NCBI RefSeq assembly: GCF_000718785.1
Contig: NZ_JOCA01000003.1
Location: forward strand, 186,001 to 250,000
Length of the DNA: 64,000 nt
Direction of reading: 5' to 3'
DNA from: Streptomyces sp. NRRL WC-3626
GTDB taxonomy: Bacteria > Actinomycetota > Actinomycetes > Streptomycetales > Streptomycetaceae
Program-made: the position numbers and the translations under genes
Shown: one piece after another, positions 34,886-43,125 of the stretch
How positions within the stretch are numbered: the first letter of the stretch is position 1
Layout of the letters: each line of letters begins with the position of its first letter
The notes under the pieces: generated by a model
Databases searched by the model: none
What the model saw: the letters and a program-made list of their open reading frames with translations, nothing else
Told to the model about the DNA's origin: nothing

Positions 34886-35665
34886 TTACTCCACCGGCTC
34901 CGCGTAGTGCAGGTCCACCGTGCCCGTGTAGCCGGGAAGGGTGACCGCCCCGTTGTCCTCGACCTGCCAGCCGAGCCCGTAGACGTTGACGTACACCATG
35001 TAGTTCTGGATCGCGGGCGCGGCAGCGAGCGCCTTCTTCAGCTTCTCCGGGTCCCCGACCGCCGTGATCTTGTACGGCGGTGAGTACACGCGGCCCTGGA
35101 GGATCAGGGTGTTGCCCACACAGCGCACGGCGCTGGTGGAGATCAGCCGCTGGTCCATGACCTTGATGCCCTCGGCACCGCCCTCCCACATCGCGTTCAC
35201 CACGGCCTGGAGATCCTGCTGGTGGATGACCAGGTAGTCGGGCTGCGGCTCGGGATATCCGGGGAGCTTGGCGGTGGCGTCCGGCGGCGCGTCGTTGAGC
35301 GTGACCGTGATCGCCTCGCCCTCGAGCTTCTGGGTGCCCGCGCGCTGCTCCAGGTCGGCGAGCTTGTCGTCCTCCGCCTTGGTGCTGCCGTCGTCGCGCT
35401 CGGCGAGGGACTCCACGTCCTGACGCAACGCGCCGTTGGACTCCTCCAGCTCGCCGTTCTTGCGGCTGCGGTCGTGGATCAGGTCGGAGAGCTTCAGCAG
35501 CGAGGCGTCCGTGCGGATGTTGGTGCCGTTGGCCGTGTCGAAGCTGGTGAAGAAGATGAGTCCCGCCAGTGCGAAGACGCCCGCGGTGAGCACCCGAACG
35601 GGCCGGACACGGCGACGGCGGGCAGGACTGGATTCCTGCCCGGGGAAGTCGGCAGAATTGCTCAA
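34886..35665 (-). CDS. DUF881 family membrane-anchored protein
   Basis: The 259-aa protein has a basic N-terminus, one membrane helix (VRVLTAGVFALAGLIFFTSF), a coiled-coil segment (LSDLIHDRSRKNGELEESNG, then ALRQDVESL) and an extracytoplasmic DUF881 domain (YLVIHQQDLQAVVNAMWEGG, then AEGIKVMDQRLISTSAVRCV). The family is common beside division genes in actinobacteria and Firmicutes. A TTG start with AAGGAG 11 nt upstream is the only one that keeps the anchor. It diverges from crgA. Confidence 0.88.
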   Translation of the reverse strand: MSNSADFPGQESSPARRRRVRPVRVLTAGVFALAGLIFFTSFDTANGTNIRTDASLLKLSDLIHDRSRKNGELEESNGALRQDVESLAERDDGSTKAEDDKLADLEQRAGTQKLEGEAITVTLNDAPPDATAKLPGYPEPQPDYLVIHQQDLQAVVNAMWEGGAEGIKVMDQRLISTSAVRCVGNTLILQGRVYSPPYKITAVGDPEKLKKALAAAPAIQNYMVYVNVYGLGWQVEDNGAVTLPGYTGTVDLHYAEPVE

Positions 35666-35806
35666 CGTACCCTTATCTCCTTCGGCGCCGTGGAAGCACT
35701 ACGCTAACGGACGCCCGGGGAAGCGCTCAGAGTCCCCTTGTACGCTGCTCCGAGCCCGACCCAGAACCCTGCGCGGCCACGCAGCGCATCGACAGGAGAG
35801 ACCCTC

Positions 35807-36061
35807 GTGCCGAAGTCACGTATCCGCAAGAAGGCCGACTACACGCCGCCGCCCGCGAAGCAGACGACCGCGCTCAAGCTGACGAACCGTGCCTGGGTCG
35901 CGCCGGTGATGCTGGCCTTGTTCCTCATCGGGCTGGCATGGATCGTCGTCTTCTACGTCACCGACGGTTCGCTGCCCATCGACGCCCTGGGCAACTGGAA
36001 CATCGTGGTGGGCTTCGGGTTCATCGCCGCCGGATTCGGCGTCTCGACCCAGTGGAAGTAG
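35807..36061 (+). CDS. crgA: CrgA, cell division inhibitor/coordinator
   Basis: The 84-aa protein has the family start [20 protein letters not shown] and two membrane helices ([20 protein letters not shown] and [20 protein letters not shown]). CrgA coordinates growth and cytokinesis in sporulating hyphae and recruits wall synthases in mycobacteria. The length matches S. coelicolor CrgA. The GTG follows AGGAGAG. A hairpin terminator lies 26 bp after the stop. Confidence 0.95.
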   Translation: MPKSRIRKKADYTPPPAKQTTALKLTNRAWVAPVMLALFLIGLAWIVVFYVTDGSLPIDALGNWNIVVGFGFIAAGFGVSTQWK

Positions 36062-36086
36062 CGCTTGCCGCACGCTGAGCACTCCT

Positions 36087-36117
36087 CTGCCCAGAGCTGT
36101 CCCACAGCTCTGGGCAG
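36087..36117 (+). terminator. crgA terminator hairpin
   Basis: A perfect 14-bp stem (CTGCCCAGAGCTGT and complement) with a CCC loop starts 26 bp after the crgA stop. Confidence 0.8.
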
Positions 36118-36131
36118 GGTTGTCCTCTGAG

Positions 36132-36182
36132 TTATCCACAGGGCTTGTCCACATGTGGATAGAGAACCCGATCTGTGGATAA
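36132..36182. other. Cluster of four DnaA boxes outside oriC
   Basis: TTATCCACA (36132-36140), TTGTCCACA (36145-36153), TGTGGATAG (36154-36162) and TGTGGATAA (36174-36182) are packed into 51 bp; a fifth box TGTGGACAA lies at 36323-36331. Three of the four clustered boxes are perfect. Boxes two and three abut as an inverted pair. The cluster is 18 kb from oriC, between crgA and the rhomboid gene. Confidence 0.85.
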
Positions 36183-36340
36183 CTTCACGGACGTTGACGC
36201 TGGTGTGACAGAAACACCGGCAACCGAAAATGTGTTCGCAAGCTGCCTGACCTGCGTAAACAAGGGTTGCCCCAGTCGGCCACGGGCGGCTTCGCACCCT
36301 GTGCACAAGATCCACCACCGACTGTGGACAAACCTGGTGG

Positions 36341-37228
36341 TCAGGTCAGCTGCGCCGTCCTCACCAGCGTGATCAGGACGACCGCGGCCAGCACCAGCGC
36401 ACAGGTGCCGTACTGCACCAGCGCCCGCCGCTCCCGCGGGGCGTGCACCATGGCGTACCCGATCACGACACCGGCGACCAGGCCTCCGATATGGGCCTGC
36501 CAGGCGATGTTGCTCCAGCCGAAGGTGAAGATCAGGTTGATCACCAGCAGGGCGATGATCGGGCGCATGTCGTAGTTCAGCCGGCGCATCAGTACGGCGG
36601 TCGCGCCGAACAGACCGAAGATCGCGCCGGACGCGCCCAGCGATGCCGAGGTCCCCGCGGCCAGCAGATACGTCAGCGCGCTGCCCGCCAGTCCGGAGAT
36701 CAGATAGAGCGCGAGATAGCGGGCGCGGCCGAGGGCCTGCTCCAGCGGTCCGCCGAGCCACCACAGGCTGAGCATGTTGAAGCCGATGTGCCAGATCTCC
36801 TCGTGCGTGAACATCGAGGTGACCAGGCGGTACCACTCGCCGTCGGCCACTCCCTCGGTCGGCGTGAACGGTGCCGGCGGCCAGACACCGACGAGCACGA
36901 GGTGGTCCAGCAGAGACGACCGGGCCTGAACGGCGAGGAACACCGCCACGTTGATCCCGAGCAGGATCTTGGTGACCAGCCGGGGGTCGGCGGCGACGGA
37001 TCCGCCGGCGATCGTACGGGGGAGGGCTGCCGAGGGAGCGTGTCCCGTGCCCGAGCCCTTGCGGACGCACTCCGGACACTGGAACCCGACCGAGGCGTCG
37101 ATCATGCACTCGGGGCAGATCGGCCGCTCGCAGCGCGTGCAACGGACACCGGTCTCACGGTCCGGGTGGCGATAGCAGCCGGGGACGCGCTGGGCGTCCT
37201 GTGGGCTGCCGGCAGCCTGGTCGTCCAT
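36341..37228 (-). CDS. Rhomboid family intramembrane serine protease
   Basis: The 295-aa protein has an N-terminal zinc-finger/B-box-like module (CYRHPDRETGVRCTRCERPI, then CPECMIDASVGFQCPEC) and a six-helix rhomboid core. The catalytic Ser is in LGASGAIFGLFGA and the His in NIAWQAHIGGLVAGVVIG; the HEEIWHIGFNMLSLWWLGGP loop is conserved. It cleaves membrane-embedded substrates; none can be inferred. The promoter region may overlap the downstream part of the PPIase operon. Confidence 0.93.
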   Translation of the reverse strand: MDDQAAGSPQDAQRVPGCYRHPDRETGVRCTRCERPICPECMIDASVGFQCPECVRKGSGTGHAPSAALPRTIAGGSVAADPRLVTKILLGINVAVFLAVQARSSLLDHLVLVGVWPPAPFTPTEGVADGEWYRLVTSMFTHEEIWHIGFNMLSLWWLGGPLEQALGRARYLALYLISGLAGSALTYLLAAGTSASLGASGAIFGLFGATAVLMRRLNYDMRPIIALLVINLIFTFGWSNIAWQAHIGGLVAGVVIGYAMVHAPRERRALVQYGTCALVLAAVVLITLVRTAQLT

Positions 37229-37257
37229 GGGTACCCCTAGGTCGTGTGGAAAAGCCC

Positions 37258-37289
37258 CGCCCCGCCCATCCTTACGGATGAGCGGGGCG
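37258..37289 (-). terminator. Terminator of the cyclophilin gene
   Basis: A CGCCCCGC-CATCC stem with one mismatch and a TTAC loop is followed on the minus strand by a CTTTTCC run, 44 bp after the cyclophilin stop. Confidence 0.85.
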
Positions 37290-37332
37290 ATTGGTTCCCT
37301 TCGAGGGCTTTCGCGCTCCGGGGGACGAGGTG

Positions 37333-37869
37333 TCAGCCCTTGCTGATCTCGCCGAACTCGACCGACTCGATCACGACGTCGTTCACCGGGCGGTCGGTGC
37401 GCGGGTTGGTCTGCGCGGCCGCGATGGCGTCGACCACCTTCTGGCTGGCGGGGTCGGCGACCTCACCGAAGATGGTGTGCTTGCGGTTCAACCAGGCCGT
37501 CGGGGCGACGGTGATAAAGAACTGCGAGCCGTTGGTGCCCGGGCCCGCGTTGGCCATCGCCAGCAGGTAGGGCTTGTCGAAGCGCAGGTCCGGGTGGAAC
37601 TCGTCCTCGAACTGGTAGCCCGGGCCGCCGGTGCCGTTGCCCAGCGGGTCTCCGCCCTGGATCATGAAGCCGCTGATCACCCGGTGGAAGACCGTACCGT
37701 CATAGAGCTTGTCCGTGGACTTCGCACCGGTCTGCGGGTGGGTCCACTCCCGCTCGCCCTTGGCGAGCTCGACGAAGTTCTTGACCGTGATCGGCGCCTG
37801 GTTCGGGAAGAGCCGGACCTGGATGTCGCCGTGATTGGTCTTCAGGGTGGCGTTGAGCTGCTCAGCCAC
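37333..37869 (-). CDS. Peptidyl-prolyl cis-trans isomerase, cyclophilin type
   Basis: The 178-aa cytoplasmic cyclophilin shows FHRVISGFMIQGGDPLGNGT with the catalytic Arg, NAGPGTNGSQFFITVAPTAW and KHTIFGEVADPAS. It speeds X-Pro isomerisation during protein folding. The GTG at 37869 (MAEQLNATL) follows GGAAGG. A T-run terminator follows the gene. Confidence 0.94.
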   Translation of the reverse strand: MAEQLNATLKTNHGDIQVRLFPNQAPITVKNFVELAKGEREWTHPQTGAKSTDKLYDGTVFHRVISGFMIQGGDPLGNGTGGPGYQFEDEFHPDLRFDKPYLLAMANAGPGTNGSQFFITVAPTAWLNRKHTIFGEVADPASQKVVDAIAAAQTNPRTDRPVNDVVIESVEFGEISKG

Positions 37870-38209
37870 GATGTGCCTTCCGTTGTCTTTCCGTGACTCC
37901 CTGATCCTCGCACGGACGGGGCACGCAGTCGCCCGCCGTCCCCGCACAGGTGGGCAACCGTGCCGTTCCGGTTGCGGAAAACGGGCTGAGCCACCCCGCG
38001 CCGGGGGCGCATGGCGGGGATCCGTGGCATTGTCGACGGCAAACTCCCTGTTGACCCGAATTCATCCGCTCTCGCACGTGATATCGCGATCGACCGACGT
38101 CACCGGCACCCGGATGCCCGTCCGCGCATGCCGCACGACGACCCGACAGGCATGATCCGTAAAAGGGTGGAAAGTCGAAATACCGTACGCCACCGAGGAG
38201 GAGGAACCC
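37870..38209. other. 340-bp divergent intergenic region
   Basis: Between the cyclophilin start and the DUF5324 gene. It should contain both promoters. A TTGACC hexamer is present at 38051-38056 but has no -10 at standard spacing. No gene or repeat is seen. Confidence 0.35.
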
Positions 38210-38896
38210 GTGACCCGCATCGACAGCGTGCGCGCCGCGACCGGTTCGGCGAAGGACAGCGTGCTGCACGCCGCGGAAGCGGTGGCGCCCTACGCCGACA
38301 CGGCCAAGGTCAGGGCCGCGCACTACGCACAGGAGGCCCGCGTACGGCTCGCGCCCGTGATGACGCAGGCGGCGGGCCAGGCCCGCGTCCAGTACGGCGC
38401 CCATGTGCAGCCGTATCTGGAACAGGCCCGGACGCATGTACCGCCGAAGGTCGACCAGGCCGCCGCACGGACACGCCAGGCCGCCCGGCAGGCGGCGGAC
38501 TACTCCCGCCCGAGGATCGAACAGGCGGTGGCCGCCGCCGGTCCCGCGACGGAGGAGGCCACGGCCCGTGGCGCGGCCGCGCTGGCAGCGCTCCGTGGCC
38601 AGGTTTCCGCGCAGCAGATCCAGAAGCTGGTCCGCAAGCAGCGGCGGCGGGCGAGGGCCGGCCGTGCCGCGAAGGTGGTCCTGATCGTGAGCGCCGTGGC
38701 AGGCGGCGCCTTCGCCGCCTGGAAGTGGTGGGACAAGCAGGCCAACCCGGACTGGCTGGTGGAGCCGCCGGCCGCGACGGACGTGCCCGGGGCGACGAAG
38801 CTGACGTCGGTGGACGGCATCGACGGAACGCCTCTCGACCCGGAGGTCGAGGCCAAGGAGGCCGAGGAGGAAGCCCGGCGCGACGACCAGCCCTGA
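38210..38896 (+). CDS. DUF5324 family protein
   Basis: The 228-aa protein has a long Ala-rich amphipathic helical region (residues 1-140, repeats such as VRAATGSAKDSVLHAAEAVA and QAAARTRQAARQAADYSRPR), one membrane helix (AAKVVLIVSAVAGGAFAAWK) and an acidic tail. The helical repeats resemble stress or membrane-associated apolipoprotein-like proteins. No function is assigned. GAGGAGGAGG precedes the GTG start. A 23-bp stem terminator follows. Confidence 0.82.
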   Translation: MTRIDSVRAATGSAKDSVLHAAEAVAPYADTAKVRAAHYAQEARVRLAPVMTQAAGQARVQYGAHVQPYLEQARTHVPPKVDQAAARTRQAARQAADYSRPRIEQAVAAAGPATEEATARGAAALAALRGQVSAQQIQKLVRKQRRRARAGRAAKVVLIVSAVAGGAFAAWKWWDKQANPDWLVEPPAATDVPGATKLTSVDGIDGTPLDPEVEAKEAEEEARRDDQP

Positions 38897-38914
38897 CGCA
38901 CGGCGCGGTAAGGC

Positions 38915-38966
38915 AACGGCGCGGTGGGGCAGAAGACTTGAGGGTCTTCTGCCCCACCGCGCCGTT
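38915..38966 (+). terminator. Terminator of the DUF5324 gene
   Basis: A perfect 23-bp stem (38915-38937 with 38944-38966) and 6-nt loop. Its right arm runs into the parS site at 38964-38977. Confidence 0.88.
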
Positions 38967-38977
38967 TCACGTGAAAC
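38964..38977. other. parS: parS site (perfect)
   Basis: GTTTCACGTGAAAC, perfect consensus. It lies between the DUF5324 terminator and the tRNA-Ala terminator, in a transcription-free pocket. Confidence 0.93.
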
Positions 38978-38990
38978 ACGGGCACAAAAG

Positions 38991-39027
38991 GACCCCTCCC
39001 ACCGCGTTTCCGCAGGTGGGAGGGGTC
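38991..39027 (-). terminator. Terminator of tRNA-Ala
   Basis: A GACCCCTCCCACC stem with its complement is followed on the minus strand by CTTTTGTG. It starts 7 bp after the tRNA 3' end. Confidence 0.88.
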
Positions 39028-39033
39028 TGAATG

Positions 39034-39106
39034 TGGAGCCTAGGGGAGTCGAACCCCTGACATCTGCCATGCAAAGACAGCGCTCTACCAACTGAGCTAA
39101 GGCCCC
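39034..39106 (-). tRNA. tRNA-Ala (anticodon TGC)
   Basis: A 73-nt cloverleaf: acceptor GGGGCCT/AGGCTCC, D arm AGCTCAGTTGGTAGAGC, anticodon loop TTTGCAT giving TGC, TPsiC arm with GGTTCGACTC, discriminator A. CCA is not encoded. Confidence 0.95.
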
Positions 39107-39235
39107 GGAGGAAGACGTCCACCCGCAGAACCGGATCACGGTGGGCGCCCGGGACCAGAGTACCGGGTCCCCCCGGGGGTTCCGCAAAAAGATTGGGGGT
39201 CCCCGTGACCAACCACTCTCCGTAAGATGCTCGGA

Positions 39236-39259
39236 CGTGGTTCGCTACAGCGAACCGCG
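39236..39259. promoter_or_regulatory. Inverted repeat before the XRE regulator gene
   Basis: Arms CGTGGTTCGCT and AGCGAACCGCG (one mismatch, 2-nt centre) lie just downstream of a TAAGAT -10-like hexamer (39223-39228) and 29 bp before the start codon. It is a candidate operator for autoregulation. Confidence 0.4.
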
Positions 39260-39287
39260 GTTCTTGGGGAAGCGATGGGGAGACGCA

Positions 39288-39836
39288 ATGGACGCCGCAC
39301 AGCAGGAAGCCACCGCGAGAGCGCGGGAACTGCAGCGGAACTGGTACGGGGAGCCGCTGGGGGCGCTCTTCCGTAAGCTCATAGACGACCTGGGCCTCAA
39401 CCAGGCTCGTCTCGCGGGGGTTCTGGGACTGTCCGCACCGATGCTGTCGCAGCTGATGAGCGGCCAGCGGGCGAAGATCGGCAATCCCGCCGTGGTGCAG
39501 CGGGTACAGCTGCTGCAGGACCTGGCGGGGCAGGTGGCGGACGGCAGTGTCAGCGCGGCCGAGGCGACCGAGCGCATGGACGAGATCAAGAAGTCACAGG
39601 GGGGCTCGGTGCTCAGCAACACCACGCAGACCACGAGCAGTTCGGGGGCGCCCACGGTCAAGCGGGTGGTCCGTGAGATCCAGTCCCTGCTGCGCTCGGT
39701 GGCCGCCGCCGGCGACATCATCGACGCCGCCGACACCCTCGCCCCCACCCACCCCGAACTGGCAGAGTTCCTCCGGGTCTACGGCGCCGGCCGTACCTCG
39801 GACGCGGTCACGCACTACCAGTCCCACCAGAACTGA
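39288..39836 (+). CDS. XRE-type helix-turn-helix DNA-binding protein
   Basis: The 182-aa protein has a central helix-turn-helix (residues 22-60: LFRKLIDDLGLNQARLAGVL, then GLSAPMLSQLMSGQRAKIGN) and a C-terminal helical region (VKRVVREIQSLLRSVAAAGD, then TLAPTHPELAEFLRVYG). The target genes are unknown. The ATG at 39288 has GGGAG upstream. It precedes a Ser/Thr kinase gene by 87 bp on the same strand, and the two may be co-expressed. Confidence 0.85.
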   Translation: MDAAQQEATARARELQRNWYGEPLGALFRKLIDDLGLNQARLAGVLGLSAPMLSQLMSGQRAKIGNPAVVQRVQLLQDLAGQVADGSVSAAEATERMDEIKKSQGGSVLSNTTQTTSSSGAPTVKRVVREIQSLLRSVAAAGDIIDAADTLAPTHPELAEFLRVYGAGRTSDAVTHYQSHQN

Positions 39837-39923
39837 TCCCCCGCCCGGCGGCCGACGGGGGCCCGCTGCCGGGCGTGTGCGCGACGGACGGGGGACATCA
39901 CAGGGGGAGGGCGACGCACAGCC

Positions 39924-41618
39924 ATGGGTGAGGTCTTCGCCGGCCGGTACGAACTGGCCGATCCGATCGGGCGCGGGGGCGTCGGCGCCGTCTGGCGGGC
40001 CTGGGACCATCGCCGCCGCCGGTATGTGGCCGCCAAGGTGCTGCTGCAGAGCGACGCCCACTCCCTGCTCCGTTTCGTGCGGGAACAGGCGCTGCGGATC
40101 GACCATCCCCATGTCCTGGCGCCCACCAGCTGGGCCGCCGACGACGACAAGGTCCTGTTCACCATGGATCTGGTCGCCGGCGGTTCGCTGGTCCACCTGG
40201 TCGGCGACTACGGCCCGCTGCCGCCTTTCTTCGTCTGCACCCTGCTCGACCAGTTACTGGCGGGACTCGCCGCGGTACACGCGGAGGACGTCGTACACCG
40301 TGACATCAAGCCCGCCAACGTCCTCCTGGAGGCCACCGGCACCGGCAGGCCGCGGCTGCGGCTGTCGGACTTCGGCATCGCGATGCGGCTGGGCGAGCCC
40401 CGGCTGACCGAGACGAACCTGGTGGTGGGCACGCCGGGTTATCTCGCGCCGGAGCAGCTGATGGGCTCCGAACCCGACTTCCCCGCCGACCTGTTCGCCG
40501 TGGGCCTGGTCGCGCTGTATCTGCTGGAGGGCGCCAAACCGGACGCCAAGGCCCTCATCCAGTACTTCGCCGACCACGGGACCCCGGGCGCCCCTCAGGG
40601 CATCCCCGAGCCGCTGTGGCAGGTGGTGGCCTCCCTCCTCCAGCCGGACCCCGAAGCGCGGTTCCGTACGGCCACGGGGGCGCGGAAGGCGCTCGCGGCG
40701 GCCGCGGAGCTGCTGCCGGAGCCCGGACCGGACGACGAACTCATCGAGATCTTCGACCAACTGGGGCCGCTGCCACCGGGTTTCGCACCGGACGGTCCGC
40801 TGAAGCGGGCGTCGGGCGTGGGCCCGGCCGGGGGGCGTCCCACCTCGGAGGTCCCGCGCGCCCCGGAGTCTCCGGAAGGGCGGTACGGACCGGACGAGGA
40901 ACCGGGCCTCCCGCTGCCCGGCGCCGAACCCGGCGAGGGTGTCGGGTCCGGGGCCGGGGCTGGGGAAGTCCGGGACCCGGGCGACGCGGACGTCCCCAGC
41001 GGCACGGCCACCCCCGGATCTGCCCGCCCGGGCTCTCCCACGGGCGCCGGGACGGGCGCGGGGACCGGCTATGACGCGTTCGGAGCGCACCACAGCCGGG
41101 GCACCGGCGGCGCCGTACCCTCCGATCCGCGTCTGGGCGCCGCCTCCGGTTCCTCCCCGCAACAGCCCGCCCCCTCGGACACCGGAAGCTTCCCGCTGCC
41201 GCCGCCTCGGGCCACGCCCGCCTCCTCTCCCGTCCCGGCCGCCCCCGCCGCGCCCCCGGTGCCCGAGCACACCCCACAGGCGCCGGCACAGGCCCAGTAC
41301 GACGCTCAGCACCAGCCGGCCGGCGCCGCGCCGCACGTCTCCCCCCACGACCCCACTCATGCTCTGCGCTCCCCCCTCCCACGGCCCGCCGTACATTCCG
41401 ACACCTCTCCTGCTGACGCCTCTACTGCTGAATACACCGCCCAAGGCTCGCGGGTTCCGCTTCCGGGCGGGGCAATGTCGCGGCACGGATCCACCACCCG
41501 CCGGACCCATCGCCGACGCGGCCGCCGACCCGGCCCTCCGGCGAAGGTGGCCGTCCCCGTCCTGCTCCTGGCGCTGGCCTGCTACGCCGTGGGGTTCTGG
41601 GCCCTCACCCGGATCTGA
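39924..41618 (+). CDS. Ser/Thr protein kinase with C-terminal membrane anchor
   Basis: The 564-aa protein has an N-terminal kinase domain (residues 5-265: IGRGGVGAVWRAWD loop, catalytic Lys in VAAKVLL, HRDIKPANVLLE, DFGIAMRLG, GTPGYLAPEQLMG), a long Pro/Gly/Ala/Ser-rich disordered region (290-535) and a single membrane helix at the very C-terminus (VAVPVLLLALACYAVGFWAL). Unlike PknB it has no extracytoplasmic sensor, so it is tail-anchored and must sense a cytoplasmic or membrane cue or partner. It is convergent with the next gene. Confidence 0.9.
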   Translation: MGEVFAGRYELADPIGRGGVGAVWRAWDHRRRRYVAAKVLLQSDAHSLLRFVREQALRIDHPHVLAPTSWAADDDKVLFTMDLVAGGSLVHLVGDYGPLPPFFVCTLLDQLLAGLAAVHAEDVVHRDIKPANVLLEATGTGRPRLRLSDFGIAMRLGEPRLTETNLVVGTPGYLAPEQLMGSEPDFPADLFAVGLVALYLLEGAKPDAKALIQYFADHGTPGAPQGIPEPLWQVVASLLQPDPEARFRTATGARKALAAAAELLPEPGPDDELIEIFDQLGPLPPGFAPDGPLKRASGVGPAGGRPTSEVPRAPESPEGRYGPDEEPGLPLPGAEPGEGVGSGAGAGEVRDPGDADVPSGTATPGSARPGSPTGAGTGAGTGYDAFGAHHSRGTGGAVPSDPRLGAASGSSPQQPAPSDTGSFPLPPPRATPASSPVPAAPAAPPVPEHTPQAPAQAQYDAQHQPAGAAPHVSPHDPTHALRSPLPRPAVHSDTSPADASTAEYTAQGSRVPLPGGAMSRHGSTTRRTHRRRGRRPGPPAKVAVPVLLLALACYAVGFWALTRI

Positions 41619-41644
41619 CCCCGCTTCCCTCACCGCCCACGGCC

Positions 41645-42952
41645 CTACGGCACGGCCCGTCGCCGAGCCGCCAGCGTCCAGACACCGAGCCCCGCCAGCA
41701 GCGCGGTGCCGGTGCCGATGCCGCCCACCGCGAGCGCCCGGAACACGGTGCCGTCGCCGTCGGTGCCGCCCTCGGCCGCCGCCTCCCGGTCCTGCCCGGT
41801 GACCGTGAAGACGTCCGCCGGCACGGGTTCCCCGGAGTATGCGGGCCCGTCCTGGACCGTGCCGTCCACCCGTACCCGCAGCGTCAGCGGAACGGGCCCG
41901 TCGCCGAAGGTGTCCGCCACGCCCGCCGAGAGGTGCGCCACGAGGTAGTAGGAGCCGGCGAACCGCATCGCCCCGGCCTGACGGTCTGCGGCGTGCCGGT
42001 TGGCGTACTCGACCGGCCGGAGCGGCGCGGGGCTGCCCGCCTTCGCGCCGCCGTCGTAGTCGACGCCGACGTCCACGACGTGCCCGCGCACGGGGTTGTA
42101 GAGGTCGAGGTCCAGCGCGGCGGCGACATAGCCGCTTGCGGCCGTGCCGGAGGCACCGAGTTCGGCGGTGACGTGGAGCTGCTGCCCCCAGTCGACGGGC
42201 ACCTTGTAGAAGAGGGTCCGGCCGGGGCGGATGTCGTCCCGCCAGACTCCCTGGCCGACGGGCGTGGCCCGGGTGAAGCCCGCGCCGCCGGGGCGGCGTT
42301 CGGGGCTCCCGGCGAGGGGCTGGGGCGGGGCGGAGTTCCACTGTGTCGGCGCGCTCGTCGCACCGGCCTTCTCCGGAGCCGGTTCCGACACGGCGGTGAG
42401 TTCCATGTCCCAGGGGTCGCGGGAGGAGCCCTCTCCGTCCGGGTCGACGCGTTCGACGCTCAGGTAGTACGTACCGGCCTCCTGACAGAGGGATCTCCTG
42501 GGGGAGATCTCCCGCATGGCCCACGCGGCGACGGGGTGCCGGCTGCCCGCGGTGCCGAAGCTCGCCGTGTCCACGTCGCAGGCGCGGCCCTCGCCGTCCC
42601 GTACGGACACCTTGACGCCGTCGACGACGGATGCGGTGCGGCCGGCCGGGGGGACGGCGGTGGCGGAGGCGTAGAGGTTCGTGGTGCCGTCGAGCTTCAG
42701 GCGGTAGTGGACCGGGCCGCGCGCCGGAAGGGTGCTCCGGTAGGTCCGGCCGGGCTCCAGCGGCACGGAGTCCGCGATGTCTCCGGCCCCGTCGATGCTC
42801 CGCGCGTCCTCGGCGAAGGCGTAGGCCGCGGCGTCGTCCGCGACGGCCTCCTGCCCCGGCAGCACACCGCCCAGCCCCAGCAACGTCGCGAGTGTCACCA
42901 CGCCCGCTCGTGCGCCGTACCCCGCTCGTGCCGTACCCCGCCGTCCCCTCAC
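41645..42952 (-). CDS. Secreted protein with C-terminal membrane anchor
   Basis: The 435-aa protein has a signal peptide (after RGRRGTARAGYGARAGVVTL, hydrophobic to GVLPGQEAVA), two related beta-rich segments (residues 50-200 and 230-400, each with an R-T-Y/F pattern such as EPGRTYRSTLPARGPVHYRL and RPGRTLFYKVPVDWGQQLHV), a Gly-rich membrane helix and the cytoplasmic end ARRRAVP. No LAXTG sortase motif is seen. The repeated segments resemble bacterial pre-peptidase-type domains, but this is not certain. A GTG at 42952 was taken as the start; ATG 43072 is less likely. Confidence 0.72.
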   Translation of the reverse strand: MRGRRGTARAGYGARAGVVTLATLLGLGGVLPGQEAVADDAAAYAFAEDARSIDGAGDIADSVPLEPGRTYRSTLPARGPVHYRLKLDGTTNLYASATAVPPAGRTASVVDGVKVSVRDGEGRACDVDTASFGTAGSRHPVAAWAMREISPRRSLCQEAGTYYLSVERVDPDGEGSSRDPWDMELTAVSEPAPEKAGATSAPTQWNSAPPQPLAGSPERRPGGAGFTRATPVGQGVWRDDIRPGRTLFYKVPVDWGQQLHVTAELGASGTAASGYVAAALDLDLYNPVRGHVVDVGVDYDGGAKAGSPAPLRPVEYANRHAADRQAGAMRFAGSYYLVAHLSAGVADTFGDGPVPLTLRVRVDGTVQDGPAYSGEPVPADVFTVTGQDREAAAEGGTDGDGTVFRALAVGGIGTGTALLAGLGVWTLAARRRAVP

Positions 42953-43076
42953 GCGCCACCCCTCGTCGTCGCCCGGACGTCGCACCGCGGCCCATCCTGC
43001 CCCGCGGACCAGGGCCTGTCCGACGATTCGCGTCGTCGCCCGAAAGGGCCGCCGGGAAGTCTCCGGACACACAAAA

Positions 43077-43100
43077 CCCCGACCGCTCGGGCGGCCGGGG
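43077..43100 (-). terminator. Terminator of the DLW-39 gene
   Basis: A CCCCGACCGC/GCGGCCGGGG stem (one mismatch) is followed on the minus strand by GGTTTTGTG, 25 bp after the stop. Confidence 0.8.
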
Positions 43101-43125
43101 TCTGTTCAGCGTCGGATATCGGTAC

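Noticed and set aside
38050..38080. TTGACC as -35 of the DUF5324 promoter
   Set aside because: No -10-like hexamer at 16-19 bp.
38064..38084. Other CACGTG-containing sites as parS (for example near 38076, 46024, 48207)
   Set aside because: They lack the GTTT and AAAC flanks needed for ParB recognition.
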